From: JAODBJ01 sp963782465
Lineage (GTDB): Bacteria; Actinomycetota; Acidimicrobiia; IMCC26256; PALSA-610
NCBI GenBank assembly: GCA_963782465.1
Contig: CAWAJR010000002.1
Location: forward strand, 186,001 to 250,000
DNA: 64,000 bases
Direction: 5' to 3'
Positions 45,683 to 54,589 of this stretch are shown here, piece by piece. The notes under the pieces were generated by a model. It had not been told where the DNA came from. It searched no databases and was given only the letters and a program-made list of their open reading frames with translations. A program made the position numbers and the translations under genes. Positions within the stretch are counted from its first letter, which is position 1; the number at the start of each line of letters is the position of its first letter.

Positions 45683-45735
45683 GTGATGACAGCCGCTGCC
45701 ATGAGGACTAGCGTGACGACAGTACCTGTCATCAC
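45683..45735. promoter_or_regulatory. Probable TetR operators (GTGAYGACAG repeats)
   Basis: GTGACGACAG (45713-45722), a TAC spacer and CTGTCATCAC (45726-45735) make a 23-bp operator with one mismatch. A third half-site GTGATGACAG is at 45683-45692, pairing perfectly with the right arm. They sit between the divergent TetR and epimerase genes and could control both. Confidence 0.65.
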
Positions 45736-45780
45736 CGGCTTCCACGTTGCGGTTGCCGGCCCGAAACCTTGGAGGCCGCC

Positions 45781-46691
45781 ATGCGTGTCTTCGTCACCGG
45801 CGCATCGGGGCACATCGGTTCCGCCCTGCTTCCCGAACTGCTCGGGGCCGGCCACGAGGTGGTCGGACTGGCCCGCTCGGAGGAGTCGGCGGCCGTCATC
45901 GGCGCGGCCGGGGCCCAGGTCGCGTGGGGCGGTCTCGACGACCTCGACCGGCTGCGCGACGCGGCCGCGGCGGCCGACGGCGTGATCCACCTCGCGTTCA
46001 ACCAAAACGGTGATCGCGAAGACGCGGTCGCCACCGACCTTCGCGCCTTGGAAACGATCGGCGATGCCCTTCAGGGCACCGGCAAGCCGTTGGTGAGCAC
46101 GTCGGGGACGTTGATGCTCGCCTTCGCCGGGCTGGACCGCGTCGGGACCGAAGCCGACTTCGCCGAGGCCGGCCCGCGAATCGACGCCGAGAACGCGGTC
46201 ATCGCACTCGCGAATCACGGCGTCCGCTCGTCGATCATCCGTCTCCCACCGACGGTGCACAGCTCGCTCGACCACCACGGGTTCATCCCGCGGCTGATCG
46301 CCATCGCCCACGACCAGGGGGTGGCCTCCTACGTCGGTGACGGGCCAACCGCTGGCCCGCCGGGCACACGCTCGACGCCGCCCGCCTCTACCGGCTGGCG
46401 TTGGAACTCGCACCGGCCGGCACCCGGCTGCACGCGGTCGGCGACGAGGGCATCCCGTTCCGCCACATCGCCGAAACGATCGGTCGCAACCTCGAGCTCC
46501 CCGCGAGCAGCATTCCGCCGGCCGATGCCGATGCCTACTTCGGCTTTCTCAGCCCGCTCGTCCAGCTCGACAACCCGACGTCGAGCGCGCTGACCCGCCA
46601 GCTCCTCGACTGGCGCCCGACGCACCCCGGCCTCATCGAAGATCTCGACGCGGGCCACTACTTCCACGAGGTGGGCGCCGAGGCGGGATGA
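45781..46691 (+). CDS. NAD-dependent epimerase/dehydratase (atypical SDR), frameshift near 46347
   Basis: About 303 residues after frame repair. MRVFVTGASGHIGSALLPEL is an extended-SDR Rossmann start. STSGTLMLAFAGLD replaces the usual active-site Ser/YxxxK region, as in atypical SDRs. The frame breaks at GACGGGCC near 46345; one more G gives VGDGANRWPAGHTLDAARLY, then LALELAPAGTRLHAVGDEGI. ATG 45781 has GGAGG six bases upstream. Probable target of the divergent TetR regulator. Substrate unknown. Confidence 0.85.
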
Positions 46692-46729
46692 TGTCGATGT
46701 GAGGGAAGCTCGTACCAGACCCGCGCGGC

Positions 46730-47683
46730 ATGGTTGACCCCGGCGGTCCCGCGCTGTCGGTCGACCGGCTCTCGAAGCGATTCGGGGACCGGGTTGCATT
46801 CGCCGATGTTTCCTTCGAGGTCGGCCAGGGCGAGGTGTTCGGCTTTCTCGGACCGAACGGCGCGGGCAAGACCACGACGGTGCGCACGCTCGGCACCCTG
46901 ATCGCGCCGAGCGCGGGCTCGGCGGTGGTGGCCGGCATCGCGCTCACACCGGAGAACGGAGTGGAGATCCGCCGCCGGATCGCGATCATGCCCGAGTCGC
47001 CGGGGCTGTACCTGCGGCTGAGCGTGGTGGAGAACTTGCGCTGTTTCGCCGACCTGTACGAGGTGCCCGACCCGTCCGATCGCATCGACCGGGTCTTGCA
47101 AGCGGTGAAGCTGACCGAGCGAGCCGGCGACGCGTGCGGCAGCCTCTCGAAGGGCCTTCGCCAGCGCGTCGCACTCGCCCGGGCGTTGCTCAGCGACCCG
47201 CAGGTGCTGTTCCTCGACGAGCCGACCTCCGGCCTCGACCCGGCCGCGGCGCGCGACGTCCACGAGTTGATCGACGGGTTGCGCCGGCGCGGCGTCACGA
47301 TCTTCCTGACGACGCATCGCCTCGAGGAAGCGGAACGACTCTGCGACCGCGTCGCGATCCTGAGCACGACGATCCGCACGATCGGCCGGCCCGACGAGCT
47401 GCGCGACCAGATGTTCGCCAAGGCGCTCACCGTCCGCACCGTTGCGCCCTTGACAGAACCCGAGCGCGTCTTCACCGGCGTGCCCGCGCTCGACAGCTGG
47501 CGGCCCGACGGCACGTCGACCTACGTCGTAACGGTTTCGGACGCGACGCGTGCGGCGCCGGCGCTCACACGCGCGCTCGTCGCCGCCGGTGCCGACGTGT
47601 TGTCGATCGCCGAGTCGCGCCACTCGCTGGAAGACGTGTACCTCGAATTGATCGACAACGACGGGGAGGCGAGCGCCACATGA
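46730..47683 (+). CDS. ABC transporter ATP-binding protein (ABC-2 type)
   Basis: A 317-residue ATPase. Walker A is GFLGPNGAGKTTTVRTL (about 38-54), the signature is SLSKGLRQRVALARAL, Walker B VLFLDEPTSGLDPAAAR and switch His THRLEEAERL. The C-terminal extension (about 225-317) is as in drug or Na+ exporters of the NatA/DrrA kind. The next gene overlaps its stop (ATGA), giving a two-gene exporter. Substrate unknown. Confidence 0.94.
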   Translation: MVDPGGPALSVDRLSKRFGDRVAFADVSFEVGQGEVFGFLGPNGAGKTTTVRTLGTLIAPSAGSAVVAGIALTPENGVEIRRRIAIMPESPGLYLRLSVVENLRCFADLYEVPDPSDRIDRVLQAVKLTERAGDACGSLSKGLRQRVALARALLSDPQVLFLDEPTSGLDPAAARDVHELIDGLRRRGVTIFLTTHRLEEAERLCDRVAILSTTIRTIGRPDELRDQMFAKALTVRTVAPLTEPERVFTGVPALDSWRPDGTSTYVVTVSDATRAAPALTRALVAAGADVLSIAESRHSLEDVYLELIDNDGEASAT

Positions 47684-48402
47684 CCTTGAGCCGGCGGCGC
47701 GTCCGGGCCGTGTTCCGCAAGGAGTTACGCGAATACCGGCACAACGGGAACATCGTCTACGCGATGGCGATCCTGCCACTGGTGTTCCTCGTCCAACCGT
47801 TGGTTTCGGTGTTCACGCTGCCGTCGTCGGCGTCAATACAGGTACGCCAAGAGCACTCGCTGCTCTACATGCTGGCAATACCGGTGCTGGTGCCGGCGGC
47901 ACTCGCCGCGTACTCGGTCGTCGGTGAACGGCTGCAGGGAACGCTCGAGCCGCTCCTCTCGACCCCGGTCCGGCGCGAGGAGCTCCTTCTCGGCAAGGCG
48001 CTGGCCGCGTTCGTCCCGTCGGTTCTCGTGGCCTACGGCGTCTTCGCCGTGTTCATCGCGGTCGTCGAGCTCTTCGCCCGCCCCGGCGTCGCGCCCGCGC
48101 TCATCCGCGGCCCCGACCTGCTCGCGCAACTGGTGTTCACACCGCTGCTCGCGATCTGGTCGATCTGGGTCGGCATCGCGATCTCCGCAAGATCATCGGA
48201 CCCGCGTACCGCCGGGCAGCTGTCGATCCTCGCGAGCCTCCCGACGGTCGCGGTGACGACGCTCGTCGCGTTCGCCGTCATCCCACCGACGTTCGGTGCG
48301 GCGCTCGGTCTCGGCGCTGCGCTGCTCGTGCTGGTCCGCCTCGGCGCGCGCTTCGCGTCAGCCCTCTTCGATCGCGAGCGGCTCATCACCAGCACGAGGT
48401 GA
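47680..48402 (+). CDS. ABC-2 type transporter permease
   Basis: A 240-residue membrane protein with about six helices. It has an N-terminal amphipathic RVRAVFRKELREYRHNGNIV and the family's VGERLQGTLEPLLSTPVRRE loop. It forms the channel of the exporter whose ATPase is encoded just upstream with a four-base overlap. The direction is presumably outward. Confidence 0.9.
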   Translation: MTLSRRRVRAVFRKELREYRHNGNIVYAMAILPLVFLVQPLVSVFTLPSSASIQVRQEHSLLYMLAIPVLVPAALAAYSVVGERLQGTLEPLLSTPVRREELLLGKALAAFVPSVLVAYGVFAVFIAVVELFARPGVAPALIRGPDLLAQLVFTPLLAIWSIWVGIAISARSSDPRTAGQLSILASLPTVAVTTLVAFAVIPPTFGAALGLGAALLVLVRLGARFASALFDRERLITSTR

Positions 48403-48438
48403 CGAATCGACCGCGGCGTACGCGCGGGCCCGCGCCCA

Positions 48439-49080
48439 TCACATGCCGAACCGCGCTCGCCCGACGGCTTCCGCGGCATCGCCGGGACCGTCGACGTCGA
48501 CGTCGGCCGCACCCTGGCGACCGAAGAGATAGAGCAACAGTTCCCCCGGCACTCCCGTGAGGCGGGCCACCGGCGTTCCCCGACGGGCTCGCAGCGCCCG
48601 GTCGGTCCCCGCCCACGCGACTTCGAGCCCGACGCCGCGTAGTCGCCGGGCGAGGAATCGCCGCGCGAAGGCGACGTTGCGCCAGAGCGCTTCGTCCAAC
48701 GCGGCGGTGTTGGTGCGCGGGCCAAGGCCGTTGGCTCGACGGACATCTTCGTGGTGCACGAAGCACTCGTTGAGGTTCGGACCGCGGCGCACCCACCCGA
48801 TTCGAAAGAACCCGCGCGGCGGTCCCAACCGGATCGTCGTGACGAGGGCGGCGTAGTCCCGGCGGGCGAGCGCCTGCCTGCGTCGCTCGGCGAAGCGCCC
48901 CCACGCGCCGGGCACGACGAGCCCCGGCGCGGCGCGGGGATCGTGCTCGCGCAGGACGAGGTGCGCCGCGACATCGCGCGTCGTCCACGGGTTGAGCAGT
49001 GTTGGAGCGTCGGGGCCGAGCTCGGTGAGGAGGTCGCACAACGCTTCGCGTTCGATCGCGTCCAACCAGAGATCGCTCAT
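48439..49080 (-). CDS. TIGR03085-type metal-binding protein (maleylpyruvate isomerase/DinB-like fold)
   Basis: A 213-residue protein. The N-terminal four-helix bundle has TLLNPWTTRDVAAHLVLREH and NLNECFVHHEDVRRANGL, giving the three His/Glu metal ligands of the mycothiol-dependent maleylpyruvate isomerase superfamily. The C-terminal strand segment (RARRGTPVARLTGVPGELLL) is also usual. These are thought to be mycothiol-linked enzymes; substrate unknown. It converges with the ABC permease. Confidence 0.85.
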   Translation of the reverse strand: MSDLWLDAIEREALCDLLTELGPDAPTLLNPWTTRDVAAHLVLREHDPRAAPGLVVPGAWGRFAERRRQALARRDYAALVTTIRLGPPRGFFRIGWVRRGPNLNECFVHHEDVRRANGLGPRTNTAALDEALWRNVAFARRFLARRLRGVGLEVAWAGTDRALRARRGTPVARLTGVPGELLLYLFGRQGAADVDVDGPGDAAEAVGRARFGM

Positions 49081-49098
49081 CGATGCTCCGTCCGCCGT

Positions 49099-50085
49099 TC
49101 ACACCATAAGCGCGGCCACGTAGGCACCCGTCCGATGATCTCCGAGGAGTCGTGCCCGCAGTTCCGGGCGAAGCAGCGAGGCGCCGAGCCCCAGGACGCG
49201 GACGAACTGGAGCCCGTCGTAGTCGTGGGTGATCGTGCCGTCCGGTGCCAGGTACACAAGTTCACCGACGTGGCGGTAGTCGATCGTGTCGACGCTCGAA
49301 CTCGGGAACACGATCTTGCGAAGAACGGCCGGAAGGTATGGCCGGATATCCGATGGCGGTGGGCACAGCATCGGCACGATGTCGTACGTCCCTTCGAACC
49401 GTCGGTGGGGAACCGAGTACGACGATCCGAACTCGGCGTCACCGACGCGCGGTGACCCGAACGTGTACACCTCTCGCACGGCAAAGCCTTCCTGACGAAG
49501 GCGGTGCGCCGCGAGCGTGGCAAGCGCTCCGCCCTGGCTGAACCCAGCCAGCACGATGCCGTCCTTCCCGGCGCCCTCCGCCGCGGCTCGGATGTGATCC
49601 CAATCGTGGTAGGCGAGGATTGCGGCAATGCCGGCGTGGACGATGCCCGGATACTCCTGGCCCAGTCCGGCGAGCCCGTCGAGCAACTCTTGGCTGTACG
49701 CGTACGCGATGTTCAAGAGCCAGCCGAAGCGCCCCGCGAAATCACCAACGAAATCGTCGAGAGATGCGCGAGCTCCCAGCGGCACGGGGTTGATGGTCGA
49801 GGTACCCCGAAAGACGACATACGTGTCGGTCTCCGAGTACAAGATGTGGCCACGCGACATGCCAACGAGGGTGAGAACCTCTCGCAGCACGTCGCGCAGG
49901 AACTTGCTGCGAACAGGCAGCTCCGACGTCACACGTATCGGTTCCACGAAACGCACGCCGGGTGATCGGATCGGTGCTTGCACCACCGGCCCCGAAACGA
50001 ATTCGCAGGCAGTCGCAGCGCTCAGCGCGCCGAGATCGTCCATCGGCACTCCTGCCCCGTACAGGGCCCACAGCCTCCGCCTCAT
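49099..50085 (-). CDS. Lipase class 3-like alpha/beta hydrolase
   Basis: A 328-residue hydrolase. TYVVFRGTSTINPVPLGAR holds the oxyanion strand. IVLAGFSQGGALATLAAHRL has GFSQG with the nucleophile Ser. VYTFGSPRVGDAEFG is typical of class 3 lipases, and GTYDIVPMLCPP supplies the Asp. The last His is probably in the C-terminal region. No clear signal peptide. ATG 50085 has GAGAGG seven bases upstream. Substrate unknown. Confidence 0.82.
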   Translation of the reverse strand: MRRRLWALYGAGVPMDDLGALSAATACEFVSGPVVQAPIRSPGVRFVEPIRVTSELPVRSKFLRDVLREVLTLVGMSRGHILYSETDTYVVFRGTSTINPVPLGARASLDDFVGDFAGRFGWLLNIAYAYSQELLDGLAGLGQEYPGIVHAGIAAILAYHDWDHIRAAAEGAGKDGIVLAGFSQGGALATLAAHRLRQEGFAVREVYTFGSPRVGDAEFGSSYSVPHRRFEGTYDIVPMLCPPPSDIRPYLPAVLRKIVFPSSSVDTIDYRHVGELVYLAPDGTITHDYDGLQFVRVLGLGASLLRPELRARLLGDHRTGAYVAALMV

Positions 50086-50148
50086 CGAAGCACCTCTCGC
50101 GGGGATTGACAATGCGCGACCGGCGCGAGCAGCGCGGCGCGCCGTTGG

Positions 50149-50832
50149 TCAGTGACCTGCGTCGACCTCGTCGTCGTCGGTACCGGGATCGACCGCGGCG
50201 TACGCGGCGGCTTCGAACACCCGTGTGAGGTGTTCGACGACCTCGTCGGGTGACGCGTCGAGGTCGCCGTGGATCCAATCGCTGAGCAGCTCGACGACTC
50301 CGCCGATCAACGCGCGCGCGATCAGTACGGGGTCGAGCCGGAGCCTCACACCCTCGGCGGCGACCGCCATCGCATTCCTGACGGTCATGTCGGCCAGCGC
50401 GTGGCGGGTGACGCGTCGAAGTTCCTCGAGGCGGTCGCTCACCCCGACGACTTCCATGGCGACGATGCGGGCCTTGCGCCGATCGGAGGTCAGCAGGCAC
50501 CAGCCCGCCCGCAGCCCGGCCCGGGCGCGGGTTTCGATCGTGTCGGCTTCGGCGACGGCCTTGGTGGCATCGTTCGCGATGTCGGTGACGATGCGCAGGT
50601 ACACCTGGTAGAGCAGGTCTTCCCGGCTGGTGAACGACTCGTAGAAGTAGCGGGGGTTGAGCGAGGCGGCGGCGGAGATGGCTCGCACCGAACTCGATGC
50701 ATAGCCCTCGGTACCGAACACGTCGAGGCCGGCTTGCATCAGCCGCTCCCGCCGTTCGGCGGCCCGTTCCTGCGCCGTGACGCCGCGGTAGCGCCGCGGC
50801 GCTCGATCCGACGATCCCGTTGGGGCCCCCAT
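50149..50832 (-). CDS. TetR-family transcriptional regulator
   Basis: A 227-residue TetR. RRERLMQAGLDVFGTEGYAS then SVRAISAAASLNPRYFYESF form the helix-turn-helix (about 30-75). The C-terminal ligand domain is complete. ATG 50832 is chosen; the longer frame to 50964 crosses the promoter of the divergent hydrolase. It probably regulates that hydrolase and the genes after it. Confidence 0.88.
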   Translation of the reverse strand: MGAPTGSSDRAPRRYRGVTAQERAAERRERLMQAGLDVFGTEGYASSSVRAISAAASLNPRYFYESFTSREDLLYQVYLRIVTDIANDATKAVAEADTIETRARAGLRAGWCLLTSDRRKARIVAMEVVGVSDRLEELRRVTRHALADMTVRNAMAVAAEGVRLRLDPVLIARALIGGVVELLSDWIHGDLDASPDEVVEHLTRVFEAAAYAAVDPGTDDDEVDAGH

Positions 50833-50892
50833 CGGCACCCATTGTCGCACCGGCCCCGGCGACCCCCGGCCCTCGCCAAACTGGATACGCAG

Positions 50893-50936
50893 TGTTACAG
50901 TTCCCGTCGTTTCGATCTGGTATGGCACTGTTACTG
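50893..50936. promoter_or_regulatory. TGTTAC repeats in the divergent TetR/hydrolase gap
   Basis: AGTGTTACAG near 50891 and CACTGTTACTG at 50926-50936 share TGTTAC in direct orientation, 36 bases apart. They lie in the 118-base gap between divergent genes and are AT-richer than surroundings. A regulator site is plausible, but the symmetry is weak. Confidence 0.35.
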
Positions 50937-50950
50937 ATAGAGGGGGAACG

Positions 50951-52588
50951 ATGACGCGTCGCACAGGCCGCTGCGCTCACCTCGTCCGATTCGCGCCGGC
51001 GGCGGCGATCGCGGTGTCGCTCGCGGTCGTTGCGGCGTCGTGTGTTCCGGCGCCGCCCCCGCCGGGCGCGCCGAACCCGAGCCTGCCGGCCGTCGCCGCG
51101 ATCCCCGCGGGCAGCGGGCAACACGGCTACCCCTACGACGCCGCGCCGACGACGCCGTTGATCGCGGCCGCGCCGTCGATCGACCTCGCGGCGCGCGGCT
51201 ACGTGGAACGCGAATTCACGATGTCGGGCACCGCGAAGGTGTACCGGCAAAGCGGGCTGTGGTTGTCGAACGGGCGGTGGAACGCGTCGGTCGCGCAGAG
51301 CGCGGTGCCGTACACCACCCGCCTCCTCGTCCGGTACCCGACGAACCCGGCCAACTTCAACGGGACGGTCGTGTTCGAATGGCTGAACGACACCACGGGC
51401 GGCGACCAGGACCCGGTGTGGTCGGAGCTCTACAACGAGCTGACCGATCAGGGCTACGCGTACGTTGGCGTCACCGCGCAGACCGCGGGCATGAACGACC
51501 TGAAGACGTGGGACCCCCAACGCTACGGGTCGCTCGGCGACAGCAACGACGGCCAGTCGTACGACATCTTCACGCAGGCCGCCGCGGTCGCGCGCGCCGA
51601 CAGCGCGTTGGTGCTGGGTGGGCTCACACCGAGGAAGCTGATCGGCACCGGCGACTCACAATCGGCGTTTCGCGTCGACACGTATGTGAACGCGGTCCAG
51701 CCGCTCACCCACGCGTTCGACGGCTTTCTCGCCGTCGGCCGCGGCGCGCTCGCGGCCCCGATCGGAACCGGACTGGTCGCGGCGACGCCGTTCCCCGCGC
51801 TGATCCGCACCGACAACACGACCCCGTTCATCCAGCTGAACACCGAAGGCGACATCGTCGAGCTCGACGCCGGCGCCGCTCGCCAGCCCGACAACAACGA
51901 CCTGCGGACCTGGGAGCTTGCGGGTGCGTCGCACATCGACGCCCACGAAGCGGCCTACGAGATCGAAACGATCTTCCACGAACAGCCCACGGTGCCGATC
52001 CCCCAGTGCGCGCTTGGTACCCCGATCGAAGGCACCGGCACCCCGCTCGACGGCATCAACCAGACCAACAACATGCCGCTGTTCGAGGTCGAGGACGCCG
52101 CCCTCACCGCGTTGCAGCGTTGGGTCACCACCGGTGCCCAGCCGCCGCACAGCCCGCAGATCTCGACCACGCCCGTCTTCTTCGGCCTGTACGACATCGT
52201 CAACGTCGACCAGTACGGCAACGCGCGCGGTGGGATCCGCCTCCCCGAGATCCAAGTCCCGACCGAGACCTACTCGCCGATCAACTTCGCGCAAGTTTCG
52301 ACGAGCGACCTCTCCCCCACCGCGCTGTTCAACGAAGCGATCAGCGCGCTGACGTCGCTCAGCACCGGCAGCATCGACAACGCGAATGTGCGCGCCGCCG
52401 GACTGTGCCTGCTCTCGGGCTACTTCCTCTCGTTGCCGGCGGCCACGCTCACGAACCTCTACCCGACGCACAGCGCGTACGTGAGTAAGTACACGGCGGC
52501 CGCCAACGCCGCGGTCGCGGCGGGCTTCCTCACCTCGGGCGACGCGACCGACGCGATCGCCGCCGCCCAGGCATCGAACATCCCGTAG
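50951..52588 (+). CDS. Secreted alpha/beta hydrolase domain lipoprotein
   Basis: A 545-residue protein. Residues 1-31 form a lipoprotein signal (VSLAVVAASC, lipobox Cys at 31), then a Pro-rich linker. The hydrolase body matches the large alpha/beta-hydrolase family found in actinobacteria, with VVFEWLNDTTGGDQDPVWSE early and the nucleophile elbow GTGDSQSAFRV. WELAGASHIDAHEAAYEI holds a possible catalytic His. It acts outside the membrane on an unknown ester. Divergent TetR suggests substrate-induced control; two catabolic genes follow. Confidence 0.82.
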   Translation: MTRRTGRCAHLVRFAPAAAIAVSLAVVAASCVPAPPPPGAPNPSLPAVAAIPAGSGQHGYPYDAAPTTPLIAAAPSIDLAARGYVEREFTMSGTAKVYRQSGLWLSNGRWNASVAQSAVPYTTRLLVRYPTNPANFNGTVVFEWLNDTTGGDQDPVWSELYNELTDQGYAYVGVTAQTAGMNDLKTWDPQRYGSLGDSNDGQSYDIFTQAAAVARADSALVLGGLTPRKLIGTGDSQSAFRVDTYVNAVQPLTHAFDGFLAVGRGALAAPIGTGLVAATPFPALIRTDNTTPFIQLNTEGDIVELDAGAARQPDNNDLRTWELAGASHIDAHEAAYEIETIFHEQPTVPIPQCALGTPIEGTGTPLDGINQTNNMPLFEVEDAALTALQRWVTTGAQPPHSPQISTTPVFFGLYDIVNVDQYGNARGGIRLPEIQVPTETYSPINFAQVSTSDLSPTALFNEAISALTSLSTGSIDNANVRAAGLCLLSGYFLSLPAATLTNLYPTHSAYVSKYTAAANAAVAAGFLTSGDATDAIAAAQASNIP

Positions 52589-52654
52589 GACGCGTCGACT
52601 CGTGCTGCGAACCCGGTGTTGCGCGCGGCGCGGGCAGGCGTAGGCTCCGCGACC

Positions 52655-53623
52655 GTGGCGCTGTGGGACGACGAACTCGAAGCCCTCCGACCCACGTTCC
52701 GGGAGGAGGCCGCGACGTTCATCGCGTCCATCCCGTGGAACGAGGCCGACGTCAAGGACCGGCCGGTCGAAGAGCTCGTGGCCGCGCAACGCGCCGCGGA
52801 GTTCGGCGGCGCGCCCTCGGCGCGGGCGATCGACCGGATGATCACCGGCCCGGCCGGGCCGATCCGGTTGCGCACCTTCACCCACGACCAACCGGCCGGC
52901 GTCCTCTTCCACATTCACGGCGGCGCGTGGATGTCGGGCTCACCCGAGATGATGGACCAGCTCAACGAGGTCATCGTCGACGCGTGCAACGTCGCCGTCG
53001 TCAGCGTCGAGTACCGCCTCGCGCCGGAGGACCCGTACCCTGCGGGGCCCGACGACTGCGAAGCCGCGGCGTGCTGGTTACTCGAGCACGCCGCCGGCGA
53101 ATTCGGCTCCGATCGACTCCTCATTGCGGGCGAGTCGGCCGGCGCGCACCTTGCGGCGGTCACGCTGCTGCGTATGCGCGACCGCCACGATGCCGTCGAT
53201 CGCTTTCTCGGTGCGAACCTGGTGTTCGGTGCGTACGACCTCTCGCGCACTCCCAGCCAGCGCGGCGTCGGCGTCGCGCCCGGGACCGACATTCTCGACG
53301 GAACCGGTTTCCCGCTCGGCCTCTACCTGCCCGGGATGTCGGATGAGCAGCGGCGCGACCCCGACGTCTCGCCGCTCTACGCCGACTTGCAGGGCATGCC
53401 ACCCGCGCTCTTCTCCGTCGGCACCAACGACCACCTCCTCGACGACACCCTGTTCATGGCCTCGCGCTGGGAAGCTGCGGGGAACCGGAGCCGGCTCCTC
53501 GTCTACCCCGAGACCCCGCACGGCTGCATCGCGCTGCCGTCGGTCGCCGGGCACTTCTTCCCTCGCTGCTTCGAATTCCTCGGCGAATGCCTCGCGGCCG
53601 GCCAACCCGCCGGCCGCATGTAG
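52655..53623 (+). CDS. Alpha/beta hydrolase fold-3 esterase (hormone-sensitive lipase family)
   Basis: A 322-residue esterase. HIHGGAWMSGSPEMMDQ gives the HGGxx oxyanion motif, SVEYRLAPEDPYPAGPDDC is the usual next block and LLIAGESAGAHLAAVTLLR has GESAG with the nucleophile Ser. NDHLLDDTLFMASRWEAAG supplies Asp and YPETPHGCIAL the His. Intracellular, acting on short acyl esters. GTG 52655 fits; 66 bases after the secreted hydrolase and 13 before the dioxygenase, likely one operon. Confidence 0.92.
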   Translation: MALWDDELEALRPTFREEAATFIASIPWNEADVKDRPVEELVAAQRAAEFGGAPSARAIDRMITGPAGPIRLRTFTHDQPAGVLFHIHGGAWMSGSPEMMDQLNEVIVDACNVAVVSVEYRLAPEDPYPAGPDDCEAAACWLLEHAAGEFGSDRLLIAGESAGAHLAAVTLLRMRDRHDAVDRFLGANLVFGAYDLSRTPSQRGVGVAPGTDILDGTGFPLGLYLPGMSDEQRRDPDVSPLYADLQGMPPALFSVGTNDHLLDDTLFMASRWEAAGNRSRLLVYPETPHGCIALPSVAGHFFPRCFEFLGECLAAGQPAGRM

Positions 53624-53636
53624 CGAGCGCGACCGC

Positions 53637-54464
53637 GTGGGCACCACCACCCGCCGGGCCCGCGTCAACCCCGTCACACCGACCATCGGCGCCGAGGTCG
53701 AAGGCGTCGACCTCGCGACCGTCGACGACGAGACGTGGGCCGAAGTGGAGGCCGCGTTCGCCTCCCACCTCGTGCTGTTCTTCCGCGACCAGCACCTCGA
53801 CGCGGGCGCGCTCGAATCGCTCGGGCGACGGTTCGGCGAGTTGCACGTGCACCCGGCGGCACCCGCGCTCGACGGTCACCCCGAGGTGATGATCATCCAC
53901 ACCGACGAGCGCTCGAAGGTCGCGGCCGGCACCTACTGGCACACCGATGTCAGCTGCGACGAGCGCCCGCCCGCAGTCACGATCCTCCACCTGACGACGG
54001 TGCCACCAACCGGCGGTGACACGCTCTTCTCGTCGATGTACGCGGCGTACGACTCGCTGTCGGAGCCCATGCAGCAGTTCCTGCAATCGCTCGAAGCGCG
54101 TCACAACTCGCAGCACGTGTACGCGGGCCGCTACGGCGCCACGCAACCCGCCCGCGACGGGACCTTCCCCCGCGCGACGCACCCGGTGGTGCGCACCCAT
54201 CCCGTGACGGGCCGGAAGGCGCTCTACGTCAACCCGTCTTTCACCACCCACATCGTCGGCCTCGAACGCGACGAGAGCGCCGCGCTGTTGCGGTTCCTCT
54301 ACCGGCACCAGCAACACGCCGCGTTCCAGTGCCGGTTCCGCTGGCGGCCCGGTTCGCTCGCCATCTGGGACAACCGCTGCACCCAACACCTCGCGATGTG
54401 GGACTACTACCCCGAGGTGCGCGACGGGTTGCGCGTGAGCGTCGTCGGCGAGCGACCGTCGTGA
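53637..54464 (+). CDS. TauD/TfdA-family 2-oxoglutarate-dependent dioxygenase
   Basis: A 275-residue enzyme. The start VNPVTPTIGAEVEGVDLATV and HLVLFFRDQHLDAGALESLG are typical. The iron triad is His-x-Asp in TYWHTDVSCDERPPAV and the distal His in NRCTQHLAMWDYYPEVRDGL, whose Arg binds 2-oxoglutarate. It hydroxylates or cleaves a small sulfonate, ether or ester. GTG 53637 lies 13 bases after the esterase. Substrate unknown. Confidence 0.93.
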   Translation: MGTTTRRARVNPVTPTIGAEVEGVDLATVDDETWAEVEAAFASHLVLFFRDQHLDAGALESLGRRFGELHVHPAAPALDGHPEVMIIHTDERSKVAAGTYWHTDVSCDERPPAVTILHLTTVPPTGGDTLFSSMYAAYDSLSEPMQQFLQSLEARHNSQHVYAGRYGATQPARDGTFPRATHPVVRTHPVTGRKALYVNPSFTTHIVGLERDESAALLRFLYRHQQHAAFQCRFRWRPGSLAIWDNRCTQHLAMWDYYPEVRDGLRVSVVGERPS

Positions 54465-54589
54465 CCCTCGCGCCGCGGTGCGCGCCTGGTTGACCCCGGC
54501 GCAACGCCGGCCGCTCCCGCTGTAGGGTCGGTCCGACACGTGGCTGGTGCCGGGAACAGCTGCGTCCCCTTGGTTCGGAGGATGGTGCC

